From: Haberlea rhodopensis
Taxonomy: Eukaryota > Streptophyta > Magnoliopsida > Lamiales > Gesneriaceae
NCBI GenBank assembly: GCA_907163345.1
Contig: CAJQUN010000513.1
Location: 124,001-188,000, forward strand
DNA: 64,000 nt
Direction: 5' to 3'
Position 1 is the stretch's first letter. Each line of letters starts with the position of its first letter. Position numbers and translations under genes: made by a program. The notes below the pieces were generated by a model. The model saw only the letters and a list, made by a program, of their open reading frames with translations, searched no databases and was not told the origin of the DNA. Of the stretch, positions 55,257 to 64,000 are shown piece by piece.

Positions 55257-57843
55257 TGTGATGACCTGAGATTAGGGATGTTAATCCCGGAGTATTAATA
55301 ACCCCTAAATTTGTTTTACGTGGCGACATGGAGTTTAATCGAGGTGTCGGGCCTTCTGGGCTCATTTATTTGGGCAGTTGGGATCGTTGGATCCCGAGGT
55401 TGAGATCGTATTCTCATTTCGGTGAAAACCTGTGAGTTGGGTTTTTAGTGTGGCTCAGAATCTCGGGTGCTGTGTGTGGGCACCGGTAGGGGATTTTTGA
55501 GTTAGAGAGAGAATTTTTTAAAACAGATGATTTTTAATGAATCATGATGTATTTGTGGGGATATTAGTATTTCGGGGTATTTTTGCTATAAATACCAGTT
55601 GAACCCGAGATTTTTATTATCGGAACCATTTTTCCCCCTTTCTTCCCTCTCTCCTCCCGCGCGCACACGCGATCCCCTTTGACCCCCGCGCGTAAAAGTC
55701 GTCGGCCAGCCGCCGTCCGGCCGCCGTTCGGCGCGTGCCACCCGCCGTTGGAATCGTCTCTTCCAGGCGCTTCTATACATACCAACAATTTGAAGTTTGG
55801 TCGAGAATCGAGCTCGGATTTGCCAGAAAAGCGTAGGGTTCGAAAACTGGATTTCATCCGATTTTTGGGACGCGATTTTGGTATGTTTTTGGTACGATTT
55901 TTCTGGTGTTTTTGGGGCGTTTTTATGCTGCTTTTGAATCGATGATTTCATACTTTCATGGGTCGAAAATTTGTTGCTTATGGATTCGAATTTGAACACT
56001 GATTTTGTGAATTAGGGTTCGAAAATTTGGGTTTTTGGTATGAGGATGATGATTCTTGTTGTTATTCGATTAATTCATGTTTAAATGAATTATGATGCTT
56101 AATTGGGATCAAATTGAGATGTATGGTTCGAAATTGCCCTATTTTGGTGAGGGTTTGATTTCGATTTTGGGGGTTTTGGCTATGGGTTGATGATTCATGT
56201 TAAGAGATTGTTATTACATGTTTTAGATGATTTATGATGGTTGGTTGGGTTCGAATCGTGATGCTAGGGTTCAAATTATTGAAGGTGTTCTTGAGCAATT
56301 TTTCGATATGTTGCATTCGTTTTCCCTCCCTGCATGTACCCTGCCCCGGGTCTTTTAGATGTTTAATTGTCGTGTGTCGACAATATTTTGAGGGTTATGG
56401 ATGTGCTTGAGCATGGGTTGCATGTTCGTAAATAATTGTGAAGTATTTATCGTGTTAGCACATCGTTCCTCAGGGCATGGAACTCGAGCAAGGTTTGGCT
56501 CGGACTTCGAGGATTTAAGGTACGTTTAGCGTACGAGCATAGTTTAAATGATGTTTTACAAGTATGATGCATGATCTAAAATACATGAAATGCTTTACTA
56601 TGATGGTACCGGGACTTGATTACGTTATGTTGATTCACATGGTGAAATGCTTAGTGCCGCTATGAAGCGAGCAAATGATGGGGTGTGGTTGCTACGGAGC
56701 AAACACCGATAGTATGATGCTACTTGAAGTAAGAAATGAAAAAGGTGGTATTTGATTAGATATCTAGGATATCTGTATTTTATTCCCTATTGGTAATGAA
56801 TAAGAACAGAGACGTAGTTAATCAGAGAAGTGATTAACTAGTATCGGAAGTTAAGGAAATCTCATTATAATATCTAGAATTATGATAATTGCTAGATAAA
56901 GAAAGATGTTATGAAATGTTGTTAAATTGAAACTGGCTAGGGTTAACCAATATGATGATTAACTGCATATTCAGGATTTGATGATTTATCTGTTTTGAGA
57001 ACAGGATTATTACAGGGGTACGCTATGATGAGGATGATACCATCCAGGAAGTATCACATATGTTCCACAATATTTACATTTTTGTAAATTATGTATTATG
57101 TCATTATGATTACGAAATTGTGGAATTGGTATGCTCACCCCGTTGGGGGCTGTCTCTGTTGGGGCAGGTGAACAGGTACATCGATGGCTTTGGAGATGAG
57201 CTCGAGCTGTTGATTGGATGTACTCCCAGGATCGTGGTACCAGGGCTTGATGGAGCACGGTATCGTATAGAGTACTTATATACACCCGAGGTTTATATAC
57301 ACATTTATGATGCTCGCATGTGAGCACGGATATTCTTGTATATGGGTTGTATATAAAGGCATGAGCCTTTCTCTCTTTCATTATATGTTGCATGCAATTG
57401 TGGTAGAATTGCTAATGATATGAGAGTCGTTAGTGTATTGTGTGGGTGTTGAGACCCATTTATGTCGTCCTATGTGTGGTGTCTTCCCTGGCTGGGAATT
57501 TACTTGTGTACTATATTCTGTTGAGTATTGTGTATTCCCTGGCCGGGAATTATATTATGTGATGTACTTGTGTTTTGGGATAGCTCAATTTATGGGGAGA
57601 CTCTGCCCAAATTTTTATAAAAACCCACAATGCAAAAGGGCACCAAGGGGTGGTAAAGGGCGAACATGTGAGTCTAATTGTGGGTAGAGATGATCTTAAT
57701 GTTGTATATTAAAGAAATTTTGTAGTTGCCATTCAATGGTAAAGTATCATCTGAGCTTCCCGATTGGCTTTTATTGAAAGCATGTGCCACACATAGTGGT
57801 GGTTAATACACTAATCAAGGATTAAGTATATGGGGTCCTTACA
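55257..57843 (+). repeat. 3' LTR of LARD-B
   Basis: 2587 bp, co-linear with the 5' LTR without indels. Confidence 0.96.
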
Positions 57844-58465
57844 TAAGATCTGCAAACAGATCATGAAGTTCAACCTTGTTAAGGTCTTTTGATTCCCTCA
57901 TGGCGATGGTCTTTACATCCCATTCCTTTGGCAGAGCTCTCATTACTTTCAGAGCGATCTCTCTGTTAGAATATTCCTTCCCCAGACCATTCAGTTCATT
58001 TATGATGCTGGTGACTCTTTCATCAAACTCATTTAGAGTTTCTCCACTTTTCATCTTTATGCTCTCAAATCTTTGAAGAGCAACAGTTAACTTGTTTTCT
58101 TTGGTCTGGTCGTTGCCTTCACATAGCTGTGCTATCTTCTCCCAAATTTCTTTGGCAGTAGAGCACATTTTGATTTTGCTGAACATGTTCTTGTCCAAAG
58201 TCTTGAACAAGATGTCTTTGGCCACATTATCGAGATTTGCTTTCTTTCTTTCCTCATTCGTCCAGAGAGATCTGTCTTTTTCCACCATTTGTGGTTCTCC
58301 ATCAGAGATGGCTACTGCTGTATTAATTTTTAAAATATTCATTGGTCCATCAGTGATGACGAACCACATATCGTCATCCTGAGCTGCCAGATGAGCTTGC
58401 ATTCTGATTCTCCAGTCATCATAGTCTTCTTTTGAGAACATGGGGATTTTGTTGAATGATGCCAT
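57844..58465 (-). pseudogene. gag: SIRE gag, N-terminal part, truncated by LARD-B
   Basis: The ATG at 58465 (MASFNKIPMFSKEDYDDWRI) lies 30 bp after the PBS. It has the copia gag fold motifs YDDWRIRMQAHL, AKEIWEKIAQLCEG and SGETLNEFDERVTSI (UBN2/retrotransposon gag). The frame runs into the taaga target site and continues in the same gene at 48803, so gag was open here before the insertion. A few earlier in-frame codons reach 58510 but overlap the PBS. Confidence 0.92.
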
Positions 58466-58494
58466 CAGCTTAGTCTTTGTGCTGATTAAGATGA

Positions 58495-58509
58495 CCTGCT
58501 CTGATACCA
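58495..58509 (-). other. Primer binding site of the SIRE element
   Basis: The reverse complement reads TGGTATCAGAGCAGG, complementary to initiator tRNA-Met, two bases inside the LTR. Confidence 0.92.
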
Positions 58510-58511
58510 CT

Positions 58512-59672
58512 TGTTAGGATCGGTCCGGAGTGTTTAGAGGGGGGGGTGAATGAACACTCCTTAAAAATTTATCCCTTGTGAATTCTTTCGGATTAGTGAA
58601 AGAAATCTGTTACTTAATCAACTCTTTGAACAGAACAGACCACTAAAAAGGTGAGTGCGGAAACGGTCTGCTCTTGTAAAAGTAAGAACGGCTCGATGGC
58701 TAAGTGCAGAAGGATAAGACACAGGATATGTTTCTGGAAGTTCGAAGGTGGTGTAATCCTTCTACGTCTCCCCTTCTTCCAATTAAGGAAGGTTTATACT
58801 AGAAGACTTTGATTTATACAATCCTGTTGTACAAACCCGATTCAGACTGGATTTACCTCACTACCAGTCTGAAACTCCTAGTCACTCAACCTGCTCAGAC
58901 ACACTCTGTCTGACAGTTACAATAAGTTGCTCACTTCTATTTTTCAATACACAATGCGCACAGTGATCCTACAATGATCAAATGTTACAAAGTAATTGCG
59001 CTTAAATAAATAACTTCAGCTCGAAAGCTTCTGAACTTTGTAAGCGTGTGCAGATGCTTTCTTGTGTGTTTTTCAATTGATCAGCGTGAGTTGGAATCCC
59101 GAGTCTCTGTCTTCCTTTTGTTGCATCCTTTTATAGTTGAGGGTAGCAACGGCATTGTTTCCCTTAATGTGCAACTTTGACTCTTTTTAAACTCTGAGAA
59201 AGCTACAGTCTTCTTCTTCAGGACACTTGCCGTTCTGGTGTATGCTTTTGGCGACTGTCAGGTAAGCTCTCCGTTGTCTTCTTACCTTTAATGGCAATCT
59301 TCGACTTTTGATCATTTGTAGCATTAATTACAGCATTAAATGCTACAATAAATAACCGTTGATGGTTCGGACTGAGAAGCCATCCTTTATGTATCTTTGA
59401 CTGCTCTGATCTGATAAAGGTTGAGATCGATCTGAAGTATCGATCTAGTCAGTCTGGAATCCATCGATCCGGTCTGATATGTGATATGCTTTATCAGCTT
59501 GCTCTGTTTTGCACGATCGATCTGGTATGCCTGATTTCCATCGATCCGATCTGAAATAATTTGTCATCTTGCTCTGTTTTGTCCGATCGATCTGGTCAAA
59601 CTGATATCTATCGATCCGGTCTGAAATGTTTTGTCATCTTTAAAATCTCATCGATATGGTCCGGAACTAACA
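58512..59672 (-). repeat. 5' LTR of the SIRE element
   Basis: 1161 bp. Pairs with 40013-41176. CGATCGATC cluster at 59419-59655. Confidence 0.95.
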
Positions 59673-59759
59673 CTGCCATTTCTTTATTCTTGTCCAGCTT
59701 GTGTTCTTCATGATTGTTGGTTTTGAGTTGAGAAATTGTAGCTAAGTGTTAGTGGGTGT

Positions 59760-60035
59760 GTGAGGCGTGAGTTAGTGTGTGCGTGCGTGTGTGTTGTGGT
59801 GCTGAATGGTGCGTCTGTGTGTGTGTGGTTCAGTGTGTGTGTTCGGCTGGGTGTGTGTATTCTGCTGAGTGTGTGCATATATACTGCTGTGTGTGTGTGT
59901 ATATACTGCTGGGTGTATGTATTCTGCTGAGTGTGTGCATATATACTGCTGTGTGTGTGCGTATATACTGCTGGGTGTGTGTATTATGCTGAGTGTGTGC
60001 GTATATACTGTTGGGTGTGTGTATTATGTGCTGTA
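59760..60035 (+). repeat. TG-rich minisatellite in element C
   Basis: Units of about 62 bp made of tgtgtgtgtattctgctgag and tatatactgct words, repeated about four times. ORFs here (Cys/Val/Tyr-rich or Thr/His-rich) are repeat translations. Confidence 0.85.
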
Positions 60036-60059
60036 TATACATGTTATGGTGCATTGGAG

Positions 60060-61120
60060 TATGTATGTGCTATATATACAAGTGTAGGTGTATTTCACAA
60101 TATAACCATGTGTATATGTTGTAGTTTGTGACTAGATGAAATATTGTTGAAGGAAAATGTTGAATTTATGCATTGGCTTAGATTTATTGTTGGTTAAGAA
60201 ATGAAGATTAAAATCATGCATGGAAGGTGTTTGTTAATATGCTTAAATGAGATTCAAGTGTGGGTCTAAGCCTTGTTAGTTGCTAGTAGGTGTTGAAAAG
60301 AATTAACTTCTATGGCTTGTAACCATTGTAATAGTGTTGGTTTGGATGTTTGAAGCATGCTAGTTGTTTAATTGAGTATTTGCGTTGGAAAAAGTTGAAT
60401 TATGTGATATTATGGGCATGATTGGTTGATTTAATGAGGATTTATATGCATCAAGTATTGATTATGAATTGACCCTTAAACTTTGAGTTCGTGTAGAGCC
60501 GTCTTGAGCTCGGACAACAAGGAAGGTGATTTGACGGTAAACACAGATTATAAGGTACTTAGTGACGTACGAGCAGGTATACATATTATGAAGTAATTAC
60601 ATATTCATATATTCATGAATTATTAAATGTCATGATGGAACGTAAGAGATTTATATGTGTGTTGAGTATGACATATGTGGTATGGTGGATACGTAATTGT
60701 ACGTGATCCAAAAAGGAATATGTATATATGTATGTGTGGTATGAGGGATACGTAGTTATTCGTGATCCGAGTATACGAGCCGAGTATTGATGTCTGGGGC
60801 ATGATCAATATGAGAGAATGTCGAGAATGAGATAGATTGATAGGCAGGATCATGTGCGATATGAATTGTTTATGATTAGCATAAATAATAGAATTTGGTT
60901 GTATTGAATTTATCGTGTTGATGAGTATCATGTTTAAATAACGATACTGAACTTGATGTTGTGAAAGTTGTGAGTTTGAAACAGGAACAGTGCGTGGAAG
61001 CTATACAGATTCAGAATTGTACAGGGAGTACATTTTTATAGATTTTCAATAATCGTAAATTCTGATATTATGATCGTGTCATGATATTTATGCATTGTTA
61101 TGATATGGGTATTATGATGT
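60060..61120 (+). other. Middle of the element C LTR
   Basis: AT-rich and non-coding. TGGTACGTAATTGTACGTGATCC and a similar phrase recur near 60680 and 60745 (about 65 bp apart). The word gtacttagtgacgtacgagcag near 60556 corresponds to ggtacg..cgtac(g/t)agcat in LARD-A and LARD-B. Confidence 0.45.
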
Positions 61121-61144
61121 TGGTATGCTCACCCTGTGTGGGGG

Positions 61145-61162
61145 CTGTTTCTGTTGAAACAG
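61145..61162 (+). other. UGUU-loop hairpin, element C version
   Basis: CTGTTTC/GAAACAG around TGTT, all Watson-Crick pairs. It differs from LARD-A by a compensated T-A to C-G change at the fifth pair. Confidence 0.78.
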
Positions 61163-61698
61163 GTACTACAGCTACAAAGTTACTTTGGTGTAGCAAGCTC
61201 GAGCTTGGTTGGATAATATTGCTTCCTGAAGCGTAGAATGAGATTGGGTAAATGGTATACATTATTTATGCAACTAGATGGGTATTCATTATTTGTTGCT
61301 CGTATGTGAGCAATTGGAGTCGTGTATATGGACTGTATATTGGTGTTGAAGTCCACTTTTTTTTATATCTTCTTAGTATGGTGACTTCCCTGGTTGGGAA
61401 CTTACTTATGGTTTTGATTTCTTTTAGTATCGTGTTTTTTTCCCTGGCTGGGAATTATTTTTGGTGATTTGTCTTATTTTGGAATAGCTCAATTTATGGG
61501 GATACTCTGCCCAAATTTTTATAAAACCCACAATGTAAAAGTGGTGCAATGGTGATGATAATGGTGAACCTTCAGTCTTATTGCTGAGTATTATTTATGT
61601 CATGGAGAATATGTGAAGCATGTAATGATTCTTTTAAAGAATGAAAAATTTCTATACTCAAATGACGTCGTAAATGCACTAATGACGAGTTAAGGGGT

Positions 61699-62100
61699 TG
61701 GTTGAAAAGCCTCGAGTATGGTAACTCGTTTTATTTATATCATTAGCTTGACTTATGGTGAAAATGATAATGCCTTTTAAGGCGCGTGATGAATGACATC
61801 GCTGACGGTAATTAATGTTGATGATAAGTGGGCGTTGTTACTAGTAGAGGGATAAATGCATTTTATTGAGTTGAGTTTTGTGTACATGTTATGTATATGT
61901 ATGTGCAGTGCTGAGAAATCTGATTTTGCAGGAGAAATCAGAAAATGAGATATGATATCTGAGGATAGGAAATGGTAGGCAGTACTGTGCTGTTGGAGTA
62001 TGACAACAGATGATGTGACAATCGGGTATGCGTATGTCATTTACATGATGACACAGGTACGTAATGATGTACAAGCATGGATGAATATATTTTCCACTGT
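61699..62100 (+). other. Start of the element C interior
   Basis: No gene. Stems: CGAGT/ACTCG near 61712, TCTGATTT/AAATCAGA (61919-61942) and TATC/GATA around TGAG (61956-61967). The last two align with LARD-B 51628-51683. Confidence 0.6.
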
Positions 62101-62107
62101 ATTATTG

Positions 62108-62850
62108 AAAAGCGAAGTGTCGCTTAGGTTTATGGTCGCTTTTATGGTTGACCGACGTGTTATTATTATGTGTGGGTCGCCTTCGTGCTGAGCGACGTGT
62201 TATTATTATATGTGGGTCGCTGTGGGTACGAGCGACGTATTAATATATTGAAGGGTCACCACCTAGTAGCGAGTGATGTGTATACTTAGAGGTCGCCACT
62301 AGTTGTGTGAGATGTGATTGTGTTGTGTTGGATATACAGTGGGGGTCACCGCTGAGGCGAGTGATGTGTTTATTTAGAGGTCGCCACTAGTTGTGTGCGA
62401 TGTAATTGTGTTGTGTTGGATATACAGTGGGGTCACCGCTGAGGCGAGTGATGTATTTATTTAGAGGTCGCCACTTAGGAGTGAGCGATGTGATTTGGGT
62501 CACCACTGACGAGTGAGTGATGTGGTCGCCACTGACGAGTGTGCGATGTGTTAGTATGATTTATAGGTCGCCACTTAGGAGTGAGCGATGTGATTTGGGT
62601 CACCACTGACGAGTGAGTGATGTGGTCACTACTGACGAGTGTGCGATGTGTTAGTATGATTTAGAGGTCGCCACTTAGGAGTGTGCGATGTGATTCGGGT
62701 CACCACTGACAAGTGAGTGATGTGGTCGCCGCTGACAAGCGAGCGACATATATATTTCAGGATCAATGCTAGAGAGAGCATGTGACGTGTATATTGATAT
62801 TGAGTCGGTGCTAGGGAGAGCATGCGATGTGATTATTGTCGGACTGACAC
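62108..62850 (+). repeat. Bulged-hairpin array with covarying stems (element C)
   Basis: About 17 hairpins, each followed by ATGTG or similar. Typical form: outer 4-bp stem, inner 4-bp stem, 4-nt loop and one unpaired A or T on the 3' side between the stems. 62468-62488: outer TCGC/GCGA, inner CACT/AGTG. 62500-62520: outer TCAC/GTGA, inner CACT/AGTG. 62726-62746: outer TCGC/GCGA, inner CGCT/AGCG. 62346-62364: outer TCAC/GTGA, inner CGC/GCG. A mismatched unit is at 62626-62646. Confidence 0.92.
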
Positions 62851-63099
62851 TATTGAAAGTGTGCAATGTATTTTATGTGCCTGGAGGGTGATGAATATAC
62901 ATTGATTTAAATTGACCTTGTTGATTTGACGTATTGTGATAATCAAATGTACAGGTGAAACCGATCATGGAGAGAGTGGATGAAGAGACATTATTGTTTT
63001 CTTTCATTTTTATTGCAGTGGATGCAATAGCGGGGAGTGATTGATACCGATATATTGATGACATTTATTGGTGAGATGATGGTATGATTATATTGTGAT

Positions 63100-63600
63100 A
63101 TTTGAGATTTATAATATTTACCGCTATCATATCGAAGCGATGGGAATATTGTGAATGCCGCTGTTATGTCGAGGCAATGAATATTTTTGGACGGTCATAT
63201 TATTGATTATGAGTATATCGATTGTGTATTGATATGAAATTATATTTTGTGGAATATTTATGTTGAGAATAGGGGAGGTTTAAAGGATCGAGTGTGGATC
63301 CACTGTGTACAGTAAGTGTTATTACATCTTATTGTTTTAAGAATGTAATTTTATTCATTGTGATTATGGATATTATATGGATGTCAGTAGTGGCGCTGAT
63401 ATTGTGCATGCCCGTCGTGGCGATGAGATTATGTATGCCAGTGTTGGCGATGAGTATTGATATATATTGCTATTGTGTTAGCAATGAATATTATTGTGCC
63501 GTCATTGGGGATGAATATTGATGTATTGCTATTATGTTAGCATGAGTATTAGTGTACTACTATTGTGTTAGCGATGTATATTGATGATGTGTTGATTTCA
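63100..63600 (+). repeat. GCGATG/GCTA hairpin words, end of window (element C)
   Basis: 63466-63485 pairs ATTGCTA with TAGCAAT around six bases. Similar units with gctattatgttagc and actattgtgttagcg follow. Units with cccgtcgtggcgatgag and ccagtgttggcgatgag precede. Continues the series seen in LARD-A and LARD-B. Confidence 0.75.
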
Positions 63601-64000
63601 GATAGCATTGGACATTGTGTTATTGTTGTTCCTTGGGTACATGAGAGGTAAAGGCCCAAGAGGATATTGGAATGTTCCACGGGAACAAGGAATTGAGCAA
63701 ATCATTTCGTTTAGTTTAACATGTTTGATTTATGTTGAATGTGAATTATCTTGATTGATTGATATGGTTTGAGAACCAATCTAAAGATGAGGAAGAATTG
63801 AGAAAGGTATTGAAATAACGTATAGTATTGATATGTTCATTGATTAATTGTGCAGAGACGAGATAACACTGGGGTAATGATGAGTTAGACATGATGTGAT
63901 AGACGATATAATGATGTCATAATGAGAATACATGGGATATATGAACATTCACTTTAGATGATTTATCATATTGATATTGTGTTAGAAACGAGAAGGCGTA
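63601..64000 (+). other. Element C interior, last 400 bp
   Basis: AT-rich, no ORF or repeat recognised. The element continues beyond the window. Confidence 0.4.

Larger units (their letters stand above)
48809..57843 (+). mobile_element. LARD-B: young large non-autonomous LTR element without coding capacity
   Basis: Both LTRs are 2587 bp (48809-51395, 55257-57843), TGTGATGACC..GTCCTTACA, flanked by TAAGA at 48804-48808 and 57844-57848. Initiator-Met PBS and PPT are present. The 3.86-kb interior has no gag or pol. About nine substitutions and no indels separate the LTRs. Interior segments align with LARD-A but the LTRs are much diverged, so this is a sister family. Confidence 0.93.
40013..59672 (-). 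mobile_element. SIRE/Maximus-type Ty1/copia retrotransposon, split by LARD-B
   Basis: LTRs 40013-41176 and 58512-59672 (TGTTAGG..CTAACA) are flanked by CTGCC at 40008-40012 and 59673-59677. The gag-protease-integrase-RT-RNase H order, initiator-Met PBS, G-rich PPT and an extra ORF after pol are typical of SIRE. LARD-B splits gag at 48809-57843. By eye the LTRs differ by about five substitutions and one homopolymer indel, so insertion is recent. Confidence 0.95.
59673..61698 (+). repeat. Left LTR of element C, second segment
   Basis: Begins with the second ctgcc copy. Contains a TG-rich microsatellite (59760-60035), the UGUU hairpin (61145-61162), twin TTCCC hairpins (61386-61400, 61440-61454) and the conserved block (61481-61541). 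The end near aatgcactaatgacgagttaa is inferred from LARD-B (aatacactaatcaagggtta); the usual CCTTACA end is absent. Confidence 0.6.
39368..64000 (+). mobile_element. Element C: non-coding LARD-like LTR element, right end outside window
   Basis: Starts TGTAATGCCCGG at 39368, inside the TIR element. It is split at 40013-59672 by the SIRE element and resumes at 59678. LTR modules match LARD-B (TATGCTCACC, UGUU-loop hairpin, TTCCC hairpins, 60-bp block at 61481). The interior from about 61700 is a hairpin array with no gag or pol. The second LTR is not in the window. The PBS expected near 61700 is missing, probably deleted. Confidence 0.75.

Noticed and set aside
58495..58509. tRNA-Met gene fragments at the TGGTATCAGAGC sites (also 14559, 34721, 51400)
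   Set aside because: Only the 3'-end complement is present, next to LTRs; these are primer binding sites.
59777..60131. Cys-rich small secreted peptides
   Set aside because: Cys/Val/Tyr runs come from the TG-rich minisatellite in several frames.
62108..62850. Explaining all paired changes by CpG decay alone
   Set aside because: Possible for the element C array, but not for TAGCG/CGCTA versus TGACG/CGTCA or TGTC/GACA versus TATC/GATA. Templated arm correction in DNA hairpins remains an alternative to selection and is not excluded.

Overview
This window is plant nuclear DNA made almost entirely of nested LTR retrotransposons; I see no host gene, rRNA gene or tRNA gene. The lineages (Ty3/gypsy Tat, Tekay-type chromovirus and Athila; Ty1/copia SIRE/Maximus) are typical of angiosperms. 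From memory, the third ORF of the SIRE element resembles a family abundant in Lamiales genomes, so a eudicot, possibly a lamiid, is my best guess (not verified).

Stack 1 (1-37031): a minus-strand Tat-lineage element runs off the left edge. It carries a partial 3' LTR (1-516), a plus-strand antisense gene with a TATA box and two introns (873-2881, decayed), a 58-60 bp tandem array (3287-4063), and broken pol and gag. Its 5' LTR is split by a minus-strand Tekay-type chromovirus (9840-36739, TSD ATAGG). That element is split a few codons before the end of pol by a minus-strand Athila-type element (11947-30066, TSD ATAGT). The Athila 3' LTR is in turn split by a plus-strand element without coding capacity, here called LARD-A (12041-20479, TSD GAAGT). 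This makes four nested levels, and the three internal insertions each keep a perfect 5-bp target-site duplication.

Spacer (37032-39367): AT-rich DNA with a hAT-like MITE (8-bp TSD), an inverted-repeat element, a 161-bp tandem duplication, and a long-TIR element cut by the next insertion.

Stack 2 (39368-64000): a plus-strand non-coding element C runs off the right edge. Its LTR is split by a minus-strand SIRE-type copia element (40013-59672, TSD CTGCC) with gag, pol and an intact 814-codon extra ORF. The SIRE gag is split by a second non-coding plus-strand element, LARD-B (48809-57843, TSD TAAGA). Its two 2587-bp LTRs differ at about nine positions, so it is young.

The most unusual signal is in the non-coding elements A, B and C. 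They look like large non-autonomous derivatives of the Tekay-type chromovirus: same TG..CA ends, initiator-Met PBS and pre-PPT hairpin. In place of genes, their internal regions are dense runs of short hairpins whose two arms change together between repeat units and between elements. In element C, neighbouring units show all four combinations of two alternative outer stems and two alternative inner stems around a conserved bulge. A second signal is clustering of the 12-bp palindrome GCGATCGATCGC in the LTRs of the chromovirus, LARD-A and Athila elements, with a related CGATCGATC cluster in the SIRE LTR. This suggests a shared or convergent LTR regulatory module.
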